The notes: generated from the letters alone by a model not told the origin. A stretch of DNA of 64,000 nucleotides from Rhodococcus opacus (GCF_012396235.1 NZ_JAAXPA010000013.1:62001-126000); one strand, 5' to 3'. Positions 17,238 to 26,180 are shown, counted from the stretch's first letter. A program made the numbers and translations.

Positions 17238-17460
17238 CACACGCGCCTGCGAGGTCAGCTGTCGGGTTCGGGCTGAGAGGTCGCCCGGCCTCGCCTCTCC
17301 TGGCTGGAGAGGGTCTGGCTTCACCCCAAGATCCGAGTGTGCGAGGCACATTCGGACCGGTGTCCGTCTGAGAACTTGCGTTCCCTGGAGGACTTTGGGT
17401 CCCCCGTCCTCGTCCCTGGAATGCTTCGTCGGGACTCCGGTACCCGCGGGACGAGGCTTG
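17238..17460 (-). promoter_or_regulatory. Cyclic di-AMP (ydaO/yuaA-type) riboswitch upstream of rpf
   Basis: Read on the minus strand, the rpf leader contains the conserved blocks of this riboswitch in order: GGGGGACCCA (about 17394-17403), TTGGGGTGAAGCC, and CCCGAACCCGACAGCTGACC followed by TCGCAGGCG near the start codon. These match the actinobacterial consensus for c-di-AMP riboswitches, which are known upstream of cell-wall hydrolase and rpf genes. The 5' limit is approximate. Ligand binding is expected to turn rpf expression down. Identification is by eye, without a covariance-model search. Confidence 0.8.
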
Positions 17461-17659
17461 GCGCGGCGGGCCGGATGTGGCCGATGTTTCCTCGGCCGGT
17501 GACGACGGTAACGGTCCGAGGCCGCAGTGTCACCATTTGATAACGCGGAGTGTCTTCGCCTGTTGCGGGGCCTCATTGGGCGCGCAGGGACTCTTCCCAG
17601 CTAGTGGCGACAAGACGTCCGTATCGCCGAGCCGTTGCCCTTCCGTTACCGAGCCGTTA

Positions 17660-17675
17660 TGTGAGGAAGCTCACA
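17660..17675. promoter_or_regulatory. CRP/GlxR-type cAMP-receptor operator
   Basis: TGTGAGGAAGCTCACA is a perfect TGTGA-N6-TCACA site. It lies directly after the yccF stop and about 440 bp upstream of the rpf start, i.e. about 200 bp upstream of the riboswitch. Mycobacterial rpfA is a known target of the CRP homologue Rv3676. The 17461-17659 stretch holds no gene; it probably contains the rpf promoter. Confidence 0.7.
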
Positions 17676-18053
17676 TCACTGGGGAGCGTCGACGATGTCC
17701 TTGCCGAGGGGCATGAGCGAGATGGGGATCATCTTGAGATTTGCGACCGCGAGCGGGATACCGATGATCGTGATCGCCATGGCGATTGCCGTCACGACGT
17801 GCCCGATCGCGAGCCACAGACCAGCGATGACGAACCAGATGACGTTGCCGATCAGCGAGGCCACACCGGCCGTCGGCTTGTCGACCACCGTCTTGCCGAA
17901 CGGCCACAGTGCGTAGACGCCGACCCGGAACGACGCGATGCCGAACGGGATCGTAATGATCAGGATGCAGCAGAGGATTCCGGCGACGAAGTACCCCAGC
18001 GCCAGCCACAGACCGCCGAAGATCAGCCAGATGATGTTGAGCAGAATTCTCAT
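17676..18053 (-). CDS. YccF domain membrane protein
   Basis: This 125-residue inner-membrane protein consists of two similar halves, each with [16 protein letters not shown]- or [16 protein letters not shown]-like helices followed by a hydrophobic segment and [10 protein letters not shown] or [10 protein letters not shown]. This duplicated pattern defines the YccF (DUF307) family. Function is unknown. It precedes rpf on the same strand and follows the small membrane gene at 18084, 30 bp apart, so these two may be co-transcribed. The equivalent mycobacterial gene is Rv0870c. Confidence 0.88.
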   Translation of the reverse strand: MRILLNIIWLIFGGLWLALGYFVAGILCCILIITIPFGIASFRVGVYALWPFGKTVVDKPTAGVASLIGNVIWFVIAGLWLAIGHVVTAIAMAITIIGIPLAVANLKMIPISLMPLGKDIVDAPQ

Positions 18054-18083
18054 GATCGTCCCATCGGTCGGTGGTCGGATGTG

Positions 18084-18323
18084 TCAGCGCGAGCGTCGGC
18101 CCTGCCTCAGTGCCGCGACGATTCCGAGAAGGAAGCCGCTCGGGCACGCCAGGGCGATGAGATAGAGAACGAGGCCCGGTTCGGAATCGGAGAGCACCGG
18201 GGTCAGGAAGATCGCCACGATCGCGACGAAGCCGATCGCGAAGAGGGCGAGTGCGACGCGCAGGAGTCCGTCGCCCCTCCGGGGTGTCTGAGGAGTGCTC
18301 GAAGGAGTCGGTTCGTGGGCCAC
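18084..18323 (-). CDS. Small two-helix membrane protein
   Basis: This 79-residue protein begins at GTG 18323 ([18 protein letters not shown]). It has two hydrophobic helices ([20 protein letters not shown], about 20-40, and [20 protein letters not shown], about 50-70) and a basic C-terminus (ALRQGRRSR). No family recognised. The larger overlapping open frame upstream is non-coding. It is encoded just upstream of yccF and divergently from cspB. Confidence 0.65.
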   Translation of the reverse strand: MAHEPTPSSTPQTPRRGDGLLRVALALFAIGFVAIVAIFLTPVLSDSEPGLVLYLIALACPSGFLLGIVAALRQGRRSR

Positions 18324-18391
18324 ACCAGCAACGATAGTGCCTGGAAACCCGGATGCCGGAGGGGGTCTGTCCAAGGTAGACTGTGGGCACT

Positions 18392-18420
18392 GCGCGTCCC
18401 GCACCAGAGGTGGGGCGCGC
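18392..18420 (+). promoter_or_regulatory. Hairpin in the cspB leader
   Basis: GCGCGTCCC ... GGGGCGCGC forms a nine-pair stem (one G-U) around an 11-base loop, 57 bases before the cspB start. A -10-like TAGACT at about 18377 would place it near the 5' end of a roughly 90-base leader. Cold-shock genes often have structured leaders; a regulatory role here is inference. Confidence 0.35.
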
Positions 18421-18476
18421 TGTTTTGCATACCAAGTGCAACCAACTGCACTCCAAGTGATGAGCGGGTGAACGCG

Positions 18477-18887
18477 GTGCCGACCGGCAAGGTGAAGTGG
18501 TACGACGTCGAAAAGGGCTTCGGCTTTCTGTCGCAGGAAGAAGGGGAGGACGTCTATGTGCGTTCGTCCGCTCTTCCCGAGGGCGTCGAGGGCCTCAAGG
18601 CCGGCCAGCGTGTCGAGTTCGGCATGGCCGCCGGTCGACGCGGCCCCCAGGCTCTGAGCCTGAAGGTGCTCGACCCGGCGCCGTCGCTGCGTCAGAACGC
18701 CGCGCGCAAGGAGCCGTCCGCCAAGAAGCACACGCCGGACGAACTCCACGGCATGGTCGAGGACATGATCACGCTGCTCGAGGCGAAGGTCCAGCCCGAC
18801 CTGCGCAAGGGCAAGTACCCGGACCGCAAGACCGCCCAGCGCATCTCCGAGGTGGTCCGCGCCGTCGCGCGCGAGCTCGACAGCTGA
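18477..18887 (+). CDS. cspB: Cold-shock domain protein CspB
   Basis: This 136-residue protein has an N-terminal cold-shock domain ([20 protein letters not shown], then [14 protein letters not shown], residues about 1-67) with the RNP1-like KGFGFL; the RNP2 motif is DVYVRSS. A C-terminal extension follows ([18 protein letters not shown], then [18 protein letters not shown]) which is characteristic of the mycobacterial CspB/Rv0871 type and longer than the 67-residue classical Csp. It binds single-stranded nucleic acid, probably as an RNA chaperone. GTG 18477 was chosen because PTGKVKWY is the conserved N-terminus; GTG 18468 is an alternative. A terminator follows at once. Confidence 0.92.
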   Translation: MPTGKVKWYDVEKGFGFLSQEEGEDVYVRSSALPEGVEGLKAGQRVEFGMAAGRRGPQALSLKVLDPAPSLRQNAARKEPSAKKHTPDELHGMVEDMITLLEAKVQPDLRKGKYPDRKTAQRISEVVRAVARELDS

Positions 18888-18897
18888 TTCGACGAAC

Positions 18898-18943
18898 GAC
18901 GAGAAGGGCCTCCGCGCATCGGTGCGCGGAGGCCCTTCTCGTG
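18898..18943. terminator. Bidirectional hairpin terminator
   Basis: A 21-base perfect inverted repeat (arms GAGAAGGGCCTCCGCGCA and complement, plus three pairs outside) with a four-base loop, between convergent cspB and the DUF2771 gene. No long T-run. Confidence 0.85.
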
Positions 18944-18955
18944 TGAGCGGCTCGG

Positions 18956-19447
18956 TCAGGCCGTCTTGATCGACCAGGCGGCCCGCGCCTGCGTGAGCCC
19001 CTGCTCGTCGATGACGGCGGACGGCAACTGGATCTCGACGCCTGCCAGCTGCAGGTCCTCCGACGACGGCACGGTCACGGCGCGGGTCTCACCGGCACGG
19101 TGAGCCTGTTGCTGGACGACGACCTGCCCCGATGCGTCCTGGTACACGACGAGCATGCGCCACGGTGCATCGACGATCTCCTGCGGCAGCGACAGCTGCA
19201 GCGAGGAGCCGGGGGGCACGTCGAGTTCGGCGAGGTCGCCGGTCGTGCAGTCCTCGAGATACAGGTTGCAGTACGCCAGCGGGGGGATCTGCTCGGCCCG
19301 GTTGTGCGCGAAGGCGGTGATCTCGGGCAGGCGGGGCGAGGAATTGCGGATGAGCGCGTACATGACTCCGACGAAGGCCACCAGGACCACCATCAGGCCC
19401 ACCGCAATCAGTGCCAGGATCTTCTTGGTTCGCGCCTGCATTCTCAC
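18956..19447 (-). CDS. DUF2771 exported/membrane-anchored protein
   Basis: This 163-residue protein has one N-terminal transmembrane helix (about 10-33, ILALIAVGLMVVLVAFVGVM) and an extracytoplasmic domain with a cysteine pair (YCNLYLEDC) and a beta-rich end (VVVYQDASGQVVVQQQ). It resembles the actinobacterial DUF2771 family (Rv0875c type), of unknown function. GTG start directly abuts the stop of the upstream MFS gene (no gap), so it is the second gene of that operon. Conserved MFS-DUF2771 pairing suggests a functional link, but no role is known. Confidence 0.78.
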   Translation of the reverse strand: MRMQARTKKILALIAVGLMVVLVAFVGVMYALIRNSSPRLPEITAFAHNRAEQIPPLAYCNLYLEDCTTGDLAELDVPPGSSLQLSLPQEIVDAPWRMLVVYQDASGQVVVQQQAHRAGETRAVTVPSSEDLQLAGVEIQLPSAVIDEQGLTQARAAWSIKTA

Positions 19448-21118
19448 TTACTTCACATTTCCTGTCGATCGGTCGGCCCGGTGGGTCGAGTGGGGCTCGG
19501 ACACTTCTTGTTCGGCCAGGTCGGGACGTTTTCCGCCGAGCCCGGGCAGGAGGGTGCTCCCGCGGTACGTGAGGACGGTCTGGACGAGGCCGATGGTCAT
19601 GACGGCAGAGACGACGGAGAACCCGATCCAGTATTCAGTGGGCAGCAGGACGCCCAGCGCGCCACCCACGACCCAGCTCAGCTGTAGAACCGTCTCCGAT
19701 CTACCGAATCCGGACGCGATCGATTCCTCGGGCAGGTCGTGCTGCAACGACGCGTCCAGCGACACCTTGGCCAGGGCGCTGGCCGCCGACGCGACGAGGG
19801 TGGCCAGGGCGGCGGTCAGCAGGTTGTCGGTGATCGCGGCGAGGACGGCGATGACCCACACGGCACCCGTGCAGCGCAGCACGATGAGGGCGGGACGGCC
19901 GAGCTTGATCCGGGCACCCGCGGCGTTGCCGGTGAAGTTGCCGATGCCGGCGGCGGCGCCGACCAGACCGAGCATCGCGGCCTGCACCAGCGGCTCGTGG
20001 TCGGTCCTCGACTTCGCGACGAACGCGATGTACAGCGTGAGGAACCCGGTGAGCACGCGGATGGTGCTGTTGCCCCACAACCCGGTGATGACCGCGCGGC
20101 CCAGCGGTTGCCTGCGTTTACCGGATTTCGCCGTGGCCGCGGCCTCGGGTTGCAGCACGCGGGTGCGTCCCAGCACCTCGGTGGGGTGCTCGTCGCCGTG
20201 ATACGTGAGGGTGGCGGGGACCTCGCCCTCGGTGACCTCCACCCACGACGGGATCCGCATGCTGAGGTACGCACCGAGGGCGGTGATGACCGCCGCCAGC
20301 CACAGCGCGCCGACGGATCCGGTGGCCATGGCGAGACCACCCGCGAGGGCGCCGGCACCGATGGTTCCGCCGAGCAGTCCGAACACGGTGAGCCGGGAGT
20401 TGACTCGCACCAGGTCGATCTCCGGTGGCAGCACACGTGGTGTGACCGCGCTCTTGAGCACCGAGAAGGACTTGCTGAGCACCATCATTCCGAGCGCGGC
20501 CGGATACAGCACCCAGCTGTCGAAGTTGAAGACGAGGACGATCGCCAGGATCGTCCGGAGACCGAACGACGTGGCCAGTGCGACGCGACGGCCGTGCTGA
20601 AGCCGGTCGAGCATCGGACCGATCAGTGGAGCGATGACGGCGAACGGGGCGATGGTGATCAGAAGGTACAGCGCGACCTTCGTCTTGTCTTCGCCCGTCG
20701 CGGCCGAGAAGAACAGTGTGTTCGCCAGGGCGACGGCAATGGCCGCGTCGGTCGCGTTGTTGGCCATCACCGCGTAGGTGAGCGCGGTGAGCCCCGACTT
20801 GTCCGCACCGTCCGCCTTGGCCGCGCGATGGAACGTCGCGATGCCCTTGTTGGTGAGTTCCCGGCTGCGCATTGCCGCGACCCGGGTGACGGTGAGTTTG
20901 CGCGGCATCGGCGGCGCCTTGGGGGCGTCGGCCCGCTCCTCGTCGGAACGGGGACGCTGCCCGCCGCCGACCGGATGGAGGGGTGGGAGCGGTGTGCGTC
21001 GACCTCCCGAACGTGCGGCGGGCGGGTATTTGTCGTAGCCGGGATGAACGGGGGGCCCGGAATTCTCGTCAGGAGCCCGACCGCCGTCAGGCTCGTAGGG
21101 TTCGCGCGGTCCGGTCAC
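19448..21118 (-). CDS. MFS transporter (Rv0876c type)
   Basis: This 556-residue major facilitator protein is longer than usual because of a hydrophilic, Pro/Gly-rich N-terminus (about 95 residues) and a soluble insert of about 50 residues in the central loop (SWVEVTEGEVPATLTYHGDE). About 12 hydrophobic helices are visible, beginning LTYAVMANNATDAAIAVALA. The PLIGPMLDRLQHGRR loop is the usual loop 2-3 signature. The substrate is unknown. It is conserved at this position in mycobacteria. Translation starts with GTG at 21118. Confidence 0.85.
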   Translation of the reverse strand: MTGPREPYEPDGGRAPDENSGPPVHPGYDKYPPAARSGGRRTPLPPLHPVGGGQRPRSDEERADAPKAPPMPRKLTVTRVAAMRSRELTNKGIATFHRAAKADGADKSGLTALTYAVMANNATDAAIAVALANTLFFSAATGEDKTKVALYLLITIAPFAVIAPLIGPMLDRLQHGRRVALATSFGLRTILAIVLVFNFDSWVLYPAALGMMVLSKSFSVLKSAVTPRVLPPEIDLVRVNSRLTVFGLLGGTIGAGALAGGLAMATGSVGALWLAAVITALGAYLSMRIPSWVEVTEGEVPATLTYHGDEHPTEVLGRTRVLQPEAAATAKSGKRRQPLGRAVITGLWGNSTIRVLTGFLTLYIAFVAKSRTDHEPLVQAAMLGLVGAAAGIGNFTGNAAGARIKLGRPALIVLRCTGAVWVIAVLAAITDNLLTAALATLVASAASALAKVSLDASLQHDLPEESIASGFGRSETVLQLSWVVGGALGVLLPTEYWIGFSVVSAVMTIGLVQTVLTYRGSTLLPGLGGKRPDLAEQEVSEPHSTHRADRSTGNVK

Positions 21119-21189
21119 TCCCTAATTCTGTCCTAGTCGGGAGACATGCGACCACAGCAACCCCGGCCAATGCTGGTCAGATCGGCCTG

Positions 21190-21984
21190 TCAGGGAACGA
21201 ACCGCACCTCGAACATGCGCGGCCAGTACTTTCCGGTGACGAGGAAGCGGTCCGTTCCCGGGATCTGGGCGATGCCGTTGAGGACGTCGACGTCCCGCGG
21301 GCCGGGCGGAAGGGCGTCGCGGACGGCGGAGGCGTCGATCTCCGCGGTGACCCGCCCGTCCGAGGGATGGATGCGGACGAGGGTGTCGGTGGTCCAGACG
21401 TTCGCGTAGATCGCACCGTCGTCCGCGCATTCGAGTTCGTTGAGGCCGGCCAGCGGGCTTCCGTCCTGCACCGCCTGCACGGTGCGCCGGGGTTCGAACG
21501 TGACCGGGTCGCGGAACGTGAGGGTGGGTGAGCCGTCACTGGTGACGAGCGCGTCGGGCACTGCGCAGATGCCCCACCCTTCGCCGTCGAACGGGACACG
21601 CCGCTGTTCGGCGAGTGTCGCGCGATCCCGGGCGACGGCCACCCCGTCACGCCACGTCAGCTGCCAGATCGTGTCGCCGCTCACCGTGATGCCCTCGCCG
21701 AACAGGGGAGACGGCAATTCGGCACGCATCCGGACGGTGCCGCTGTCGAGGTCGGTGGCCTGCACCCAGGACTCGCCGGGCCGGCCGGTGCCCTCGAGCA
21801 ACTCGGTGCCGTCGATCTCGAGTCCCTGGGTGAACGCATTCGGGTCGTGGTCGAGGGTGCGGACGATCTCCACGTGAAGGTCCGCGTCGGACGCGTCCGC
21901 CGCCACGGGACTCTCCGGGGAGCACGCGGTGACCATCCACGCCACCGCGAGCAGGGCTGGGACGAGGTGCCTCCGGCCGGTCAT
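21190..21984 (-). CDS. Glutaminyl-peptide cyclotransferase, lipoprotein
   Basis: This 264-residue secreted protein is of the plant-type glutamine cyclotransferase family, a five-bladed propeller forming N-terminal pyroglutamate. Start ATG 21984 gives a lipoprotein signal ending in the lipobox VTAC. Family motifs include HDPNAFTQGLEIDG, LLEGTGRPGESWV, GEGITVSGDTIWQLTW, FDGEGWGIC and a closing LNGIAQIPGTDRFLVTGKYWP. The frame extends 11 codons further upstream, but those residues look non-signal. It is divergent from the DUF3027 gene, 59 bp apart. Confidence 0.88.
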   Translation of the reverse strand: MTGRRHLVPALLAVAWMVTACSPESPVAADASDADLHVEIVRTLDHDPNAFTQGLEIDGTELLEGTGRPGESWVQATDLDSGTVRMRAELPSPLFGEGITVSGDTIWQLTWRDGVAVARDRATLAEQRRVPFDGEGWGICAVPDALVTSDGSPTLTFRDPVTFEPRRTVQAVQDGSPLAGLNELECADDGAIYANVWTTDTLVRIHPSDGRVTAEIDASAVRDALPPGPRDVDVLNGIAQIPGTDRFLVTGKYWPRMFEVRFVP

Positions 21985-22043
21985 CGGACCAGCATGACAG
22001 CCCAGGTGGGCACGCACTTGCGGTGGTGCGGCAAACTGGTGGT

Positions 22044-22892
22044 GTGAGTGTTGCTTCTTCCGACGAGCGCGCAGTGGCGCGTCCCGTACTGACCGACGCC
22101 GTCGAGCTCGCCCGAACCGCCTTGGTCGAACTGCAGGAAGGGGGAGTCGGCGACTACCTGGGCGTCACGTCCGAGGACGCGTGCGCCGCGACTCACCGTT
22201 TCGTTGCGGACCTTCCGGGCTACCGGGGCTGGCAGTGGGCGGTGGTGGTGGCTGCCGATCCCGAAGCGGACCATGCCACCGTCAGCGAACTCGCCCTCCT
22301 CCCCGGACCCGATGCGCTGGTCGCACCCGAATGGATCCCGTGGGACCAGCGCATCCGCCCCGGCGACCTGTCCGCGGGCGATCTGCTGGCACCGCCGGCC
22401 GGTGACCCCCGCCTGGTCCCGGGCTATATGGCGACGGGTGACCCCGAGATCGACGAGACCGCCCTCGAACTCGGCCTGGGCCGCAAGCAGGTGATGAGCC
22501 TCGAAGGCCGCGTCGACGCTGCCGAACGCTGGCACGACGGCGACTACGGCCCCGATTCCGAGATGGCCAAGGCCGCGCCGTCGACGTGCGGGCTGTGCGG
22601 CTTCTACCTCCCGCTCGCCGGTTCGCTGCACGCGTCGTTCGGGGTGTGCGGCAACGAGATGGCCGCCGACGGGCACGTGGTCGACGCGACCTACGGTTGC
22701 GGTGCCCACTCCGACACCCTGCTGCCTTCGGGTGCCGGTTCGCCGCAATTCGACGCCTACGACGACGGCGCCGTCGAGGTCGTCGAGCGGGCCGTCGCCG
22801 AGACGGACACCGAGGCCGAATCCGAGTCGCGGCCCGAGCCCGAAGCCGTTGCCGAGGTCACCGAGGCCGAGGAATCCGCATCGACCAGCTAG
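22044..22892 (+). CDS. DUF3027 protein with a cysteine cluster
   Basis: This 282-residue conserved actinobacterial protein (Rv0877 type) of unknown function has a helical N-terminus (VLTDAVELARTALVELQEGG), then WQWAVVVAADPEADHATVSELALLPG, and WIPWDQRIRPGDLSAGDLL. A probable metal site follows: CGLC at about residues 182-185, then GVCGNE and GCGAHSD, which give C-X2-C...C...C-X2-H. The C-terminus is a Glu-rich tail. GTG 22044 is preferred; GTG 22023 is an alternative but would start inside a poorly conserved stretch. Its end overlaps the next gene, suggesting translational coupling to the sacsin-like ATPase. Confidence 0.82.
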   Translation: MSVASSDERAVARPVLTDAVELARTALVELQEGGVGDYLGVTSEDACAATHRFVADLPGYRGWQWAVVVAADPEADHATVSELALLPGPDALVAPEWIPWDQRIRPGDLSAGDLLAPPAGDPRLVPGYMATGDPEIDETALELGLGRKQVMSLEGRVDAAERWHDGDYGPDSEMAKAAPSTCGLCGFYLPLAGSLHASFGVCGNEMAADGHVVDATYGCGAHSDTLLPSGAGSPQFDAYDDGAVEVVERAVAETDTEAESESRPEPEAVAEVTEAEESASTS

Positions 22893-25636
22893 CCGATCCT
22901 TTCGGCACCGCCGCCCTGAGGGATTCGACGCTTCTGGCGTGGCGAACGTCCCCGACCCGTCTGCGGGAGGACGCGGCGGCCGAATCCGATCTGGCGCGCG
23001 CCGGCTACCGCGACCGGCTCCTCACCGAGCTCGCGCAGAACGCCGCCGACGCCGCCGCCCGCGCCGAAGTACCCGGTGAGCTGTCCGTGCAACTCGACGG
23101 CCGCGTCCTGAGCGTGTCCAACACGGGCACCCCGCTGGACGAGCCCGGAGTCCAGGCGCTGGTCGCGTTGCGGGCGTCGAACAAGTCCGGGACGACCGTC
23201 GGCCGCTACGGCGTCGGCTTCACGGCGGTGCTGTCGGTGAGCGACGAGGTCGAACTGCGGTCGACGTCCGGTTCGGTGCTGTTCTCCGGGGAACGGACGA
23301 GGTCGGAACTCCGGGAACTCGACGGTGCGGACCCGGGAGCGGACGTGCCTGCCCTGCGGCTGGCGTGGCCGACGGAGAACCGCCCGGCCGCAGGCGCGGC
23401 CTCGGAAGTCGTATTGACGCTGCGCGAGGACGTGGACGGTGAGTCGCTGCTCGCCTACATGGCCCGCGAGGCACCCGACCTCCTGCTCGAACTCCCGGCA
23501 CTCGTCTCGATCACCGTGGGCGACAAGCAGTTCCGTAGACGCGAACGACCACTCGATTCCGGGTTGACCGAGGTCGCGATCGGCGACGACCGCTGGTGGC
23601 AGTACGAGTCCGGGCGGGCACGCTGGCTCGTCCCGGTGCGCGACGGCGTCGTCTCACCCGTGACGGAGGACGTCCTGCGCGCCCCCACACGGTCGGACGA
23701 GGAACTGTCGATACCCGCGATCCTCGTCGCGGACATCGCCATGCAACCCGACCGCAGGCGCATCCTGCCCGGCGCGTCGACCGCCGAGTTGGCGTCCGGA
23801 TACGCCGAGTTCGTGGCCGCGGTGCCGCCCGAGCAGCGACTGTCGCTGGTTCCCGTTCCCGCGTTCGCACGCAGCGAGGTGGACTCGGCGTTGCGGGACC
23901 ATCTCGTCACCGAACTGCGGGAGCAGCCCTGGCTGCCGACTGTCGGTGGCACGAACAAGGCCCCGGTTCGGGCGTCCGTGGTCCCCGGGCTCACCGAGGA
24001 ACTCGCCGAACTCCTCACCGAGATCGTCGACGGCCTCGTCGTCCCGGATCTGTCCGGGCCGCGCTGGGCGCCCGCGCTGGCCGCCGTCGACGCCCACCGC
24101 CTCGGCCTGGCGCGCCTCACCGAACTTCTCAGTGGCATCGAGCGGACACCATCCTGGTGGCAGCGCCTGTACGCGGCGCTCGAACCGCTGGCCGTCGACG
24201 CCCTCGCGGCGGAGGAACTGGCGTCGATCCCGGTTCCGCTGTCCGACGGCCGCACGGTGACCGGTCCGCGAACGGTGTTGCTGGGGCACGACATCGACGG
24301 CGTCCTGGGGGTCGACTGGACGCGGCTCGTCCACCCGGATGCCGCGCACCCGCTACTGTCGCGGCTCGGCGCGAAGACCGCCACGGCCGTCGACCTGCTC
24401 TCGGATCCGGCGTTGCGGGCCGAGATCGAGGACCTCGACCCCGACGACGCGGCGGCGGCAGAAGAACTGTCGACCGCGGTGCTCGCACTCGCCGGGCGCG
24501 TCGACCCCGGCACCCTGCCGTCGTGGCTCGGCCAGCTGCCCCTGCCGGATGTCGACGGGGAGTTGCGCGGTGCGGACGAATTGCTGTTGCCCGGTGCGCC
24601 TCTCGCCGACGTCCTGGTGGACGACTCACCGTTCACGTGCGTCGACGCCGCGTTCGCCGAGCGGGTGGGGGAGGACGCCCTCCGCGCCGTGGGTGTCGGC
24701 TGGGGTTTCACCGTGCTGCGCACCGAACTCCCCACCGGCCCCGATCACGACCTCGACGACGAGGACCGCTGGTGGGACACGCTCGACGACGACCCCGACG
24801 AGATCGGGGCGGTGCGCGACCTGGACCTGGTGGACGAGGACCGCTGGCCGCAGGCGCTGACGATGCTCGCCCGGGACCCGTCGACGCGTCCGCTGCTCGC
24901 CGACCGCGCCGGGTACACGGCCTGGTGGCTGCGTCACAACGCGGAGTTGGACCGTCAGGTGCTCGGTCTGCTCCGCGATCCCACCGACGAGACGTTCGCC
25001 GGACTGCTCGACCCCGTCGAGCACCCGGAATCCGCCGTGTTCGCGGCGGCCCTGGCGCCGTCGACGGTCGACTCTCCCGAACTCGCGCAGCTACTCCTGG
25101 ATCGACTGGCCGATCCGGACCGCGAACCGAGCCCGGCGGTGATCGCGCGGGCGCACAGCCTGCTCGCGGCCGCCGCGGCCGCCCATCTTCTCGACCTCGA
25201 GGAACTTCACCTGCCCGAACACGTGCGCGGCCTGACGGGCGCACTCGTCGACCCCGGCGACGCCCTGGTGCTGGACGCACCGTGGCTGGCCGCCGCGGTG
25301 CCGCGCGAGCGCCTGGTGGTGGGAAGCCTGGACACCGCCGAGGCTCTCGCCGATCTGCTGGACCTCCCCCTCGCGTCCGCGGCGATCCGCGGCACCGTCA
25401 CCGGTTCCGGCCGTGAATCCTCATGGGACCGCGAACCCGCCGCCGTGCTCGCCTTCGCCGCACTCGGCCGCGACCTGCCGCACGGTCCCGTCGTCGTCCA
25501 TCCCCGGCTCACGGTGAAGCTCACGGGCGCGGTCGACACCGAGATCGCGGTCCCGTGGTGGGTGGACGAGCAGGGAACCCCCCATTGCTCCGAGTCGTGG
25601 GCCGAAGGCACGTGGGGCGCCGCCGGTGTCGTTTGA
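22880..25636 (+). CDS. Sacsin-like N-terminal ATPase (GHKL/HSP90-type) protein
   Basis: This protein of about 918 residues has an HSP90-type ATP-binding domain at its N-terminus: LLTELAQNAADAAARAE (N-box), GTPLDEPGVQALVALRAS, and GRYGVGFTAVLSVSDEVEL (glycine-rich lid), residues about 45-130. The rest is long, acidic and leucine-rich without a recognised domain. The family is conserved in actinobacteria and of unknown role; chaperone-like function is inference. No ATG, GTG or TTG lies in frame near the conserved N-terminus. ATC 22880, preceded by GAGGA at six bases and overlapping the DUF3027 end by 13 bp, is the best placed; CTG 22916 is another option. The start is therefore uncertain. Confidence 0.8.
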   Translation: MDQLADPFGTAALRDSTLLAWRTSPTRLREDAAAESDLARAGYRDRLLTELAQNAADAAARAEVPGELSVQLDGRVLSVSNTGTPLDEPGVQALVALRASNKSGTTVGRYGVGFTAVLSVSDEVELRSTSGSVLFSGERTRSELRELDGADPGADVPALRLAWPTENRPAAGAASEVVLTLREDVDGESLLAYMAREAPDLLLELPALVSITVGDKQFRRRERPLDSGLTEVAIGDDRWWQYESGRARWLVPVRDGVVSPVTEDVLRAPTRSDEELSIPAILVADIAMQPDRRRILPGASTAELASGYAEFVAAVPPEQRLSLVPVPAFARSEVDSALRDHLVTELREQPWLPTVGGTNKAPVRASVVPGLTEELAELLTEIVDGLVVPDLSGPRWAPALAAVDAHRLGLARLTELLSGIERTPSWWQRLYAALEPLAVDALAAEELASIPVPLSDGRTVTGPRTVLLGHDIDGVLGVDWTRLVHPDAAHPLLSRLGAKTATAVDLLSDPALRAEIEDLDPDDAAAAEELSTAVLALAGRVDPGTLPSWLGQLPLPDVDGELRGADELLLPGAPLADVLVDDSPFTCVDAAFAERVGEDALRAVGVGWGFTVLRTELPTGPDHDLDDEDRWWDTLDDDPDEIGAVRDLDLVDEDRWPQALTMLARDPSTRPLLADRAGYTAWWLRHNAELDRQVLGLLRDPTDETFAGLLDPVEHPESAVFAAALAPSTVDSPELAQLLLDRLADPDREPSPAVIARAHSLLAAAAAAHLLDLEELHLPEHVRGLTGALVDPGDALVLDAPWLAAAVPRERLVVGSLDTAEALADLLDLPLASAAIRGTVTGSGRESSWDREPAAVLAFAALGRDLPHGPVVVHPRLTVKLTGAVDTEIAVPWWVDEQGTPHCSESWAEGTWGAAGVV

Positions 25637-26180
25637 CCAGAGCGTGCTCGACAGTGCCGTCGGAGAGCGCGCACCGTGGTTGATCGACGTCGTCACCGTC
25701 GTCACGCACAGCGGCGGAACGGTCGCGGCCTGGATCGTGTCCACCGTCCTGACGATCGCCCTCCTGCTCCGGGACCGTCGGCGCGAAGCCGTCCTCGTGG
25801 CCGGCGCGATGCTGTCGGGCCTGGCCGTGATGACCACGCTCAAGAACCTGTTCGAGCGGCACCGCCCGCCACTGCCGGATCGGCTGGTGGAGATCTCGAC
25901 GTTCTCGTTCCCGTCCGGGCACGCGATGATGACCGCGATCCTCGCGAGCGTTCTCGTCGCCGTGACCCTCCGGGTGGTGCTGGTGGGGTACGTCCGAATC
26001 GCGCTGGTCGTGCTGCTGGTGCTGTACACGCTGGCGGTGGGGCTGTCGCGCGTCTACCTCGCCGCGCACTGGATGACCGACGTCCTCGCCGGGTGGGCGT
26101 TCGGCGCGTTCTGGGCGGCCTTCTGGATCCTGCTGACCCGCACCCGGCCCCGCCGAACCCTGACCTCGAGCGAGATCTAG
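25626..26180 (+). CDS. PAP2-family membrane phosphatase
   Basis: This 184-residue integral membrane protein of the PAP2 superfamily (phosphatidic acid or undecaprenyl-pyrophosphate phosphatases) has about five helices. All three catalytic motifs are present: KNLFERHRP, PSGH in SFPSGHAMM, and SRVYLAAHWMTD with the nucleophilic histidine. It acts on a lipid phosphate at the membrane's outer face. GTG 25626 lies 11 bases inside the 3' end of the ATPase gene, so translation is probably coupled. Its 3' end runs into a tandem repeat that begins at 26179. Confidence 0.9.
   Translation: MSFDQSVLDSAVGERAPWLIDVVTVVTHSGGTVAAWIVSTVLTIALLLRDRRREAVLVAGAMLSGLAVMTTLKNLFERHRPPLPDRLVEISTFSFPSGHAMMTAILASVLVAVTLRVVLVGYVRIALVVLLVLYTLAVGLSRVYLAAHWMTDVLAGWAFGAFWAAFWILLTRTRPRRTLTSSEI

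Noticed and set aside
17220-17576. Extension of the rpf frame upstream of ATG 17219
   Set aside because: This stretch carries the riboswitch blocks, and the signal peptide begins at 17219.
17550-18476. Long plus-strand open frame joined to cspB
   Set aside because: It is the shadow of the YccF and small membrane genes; CspB homologues start at PTGKVKWY.
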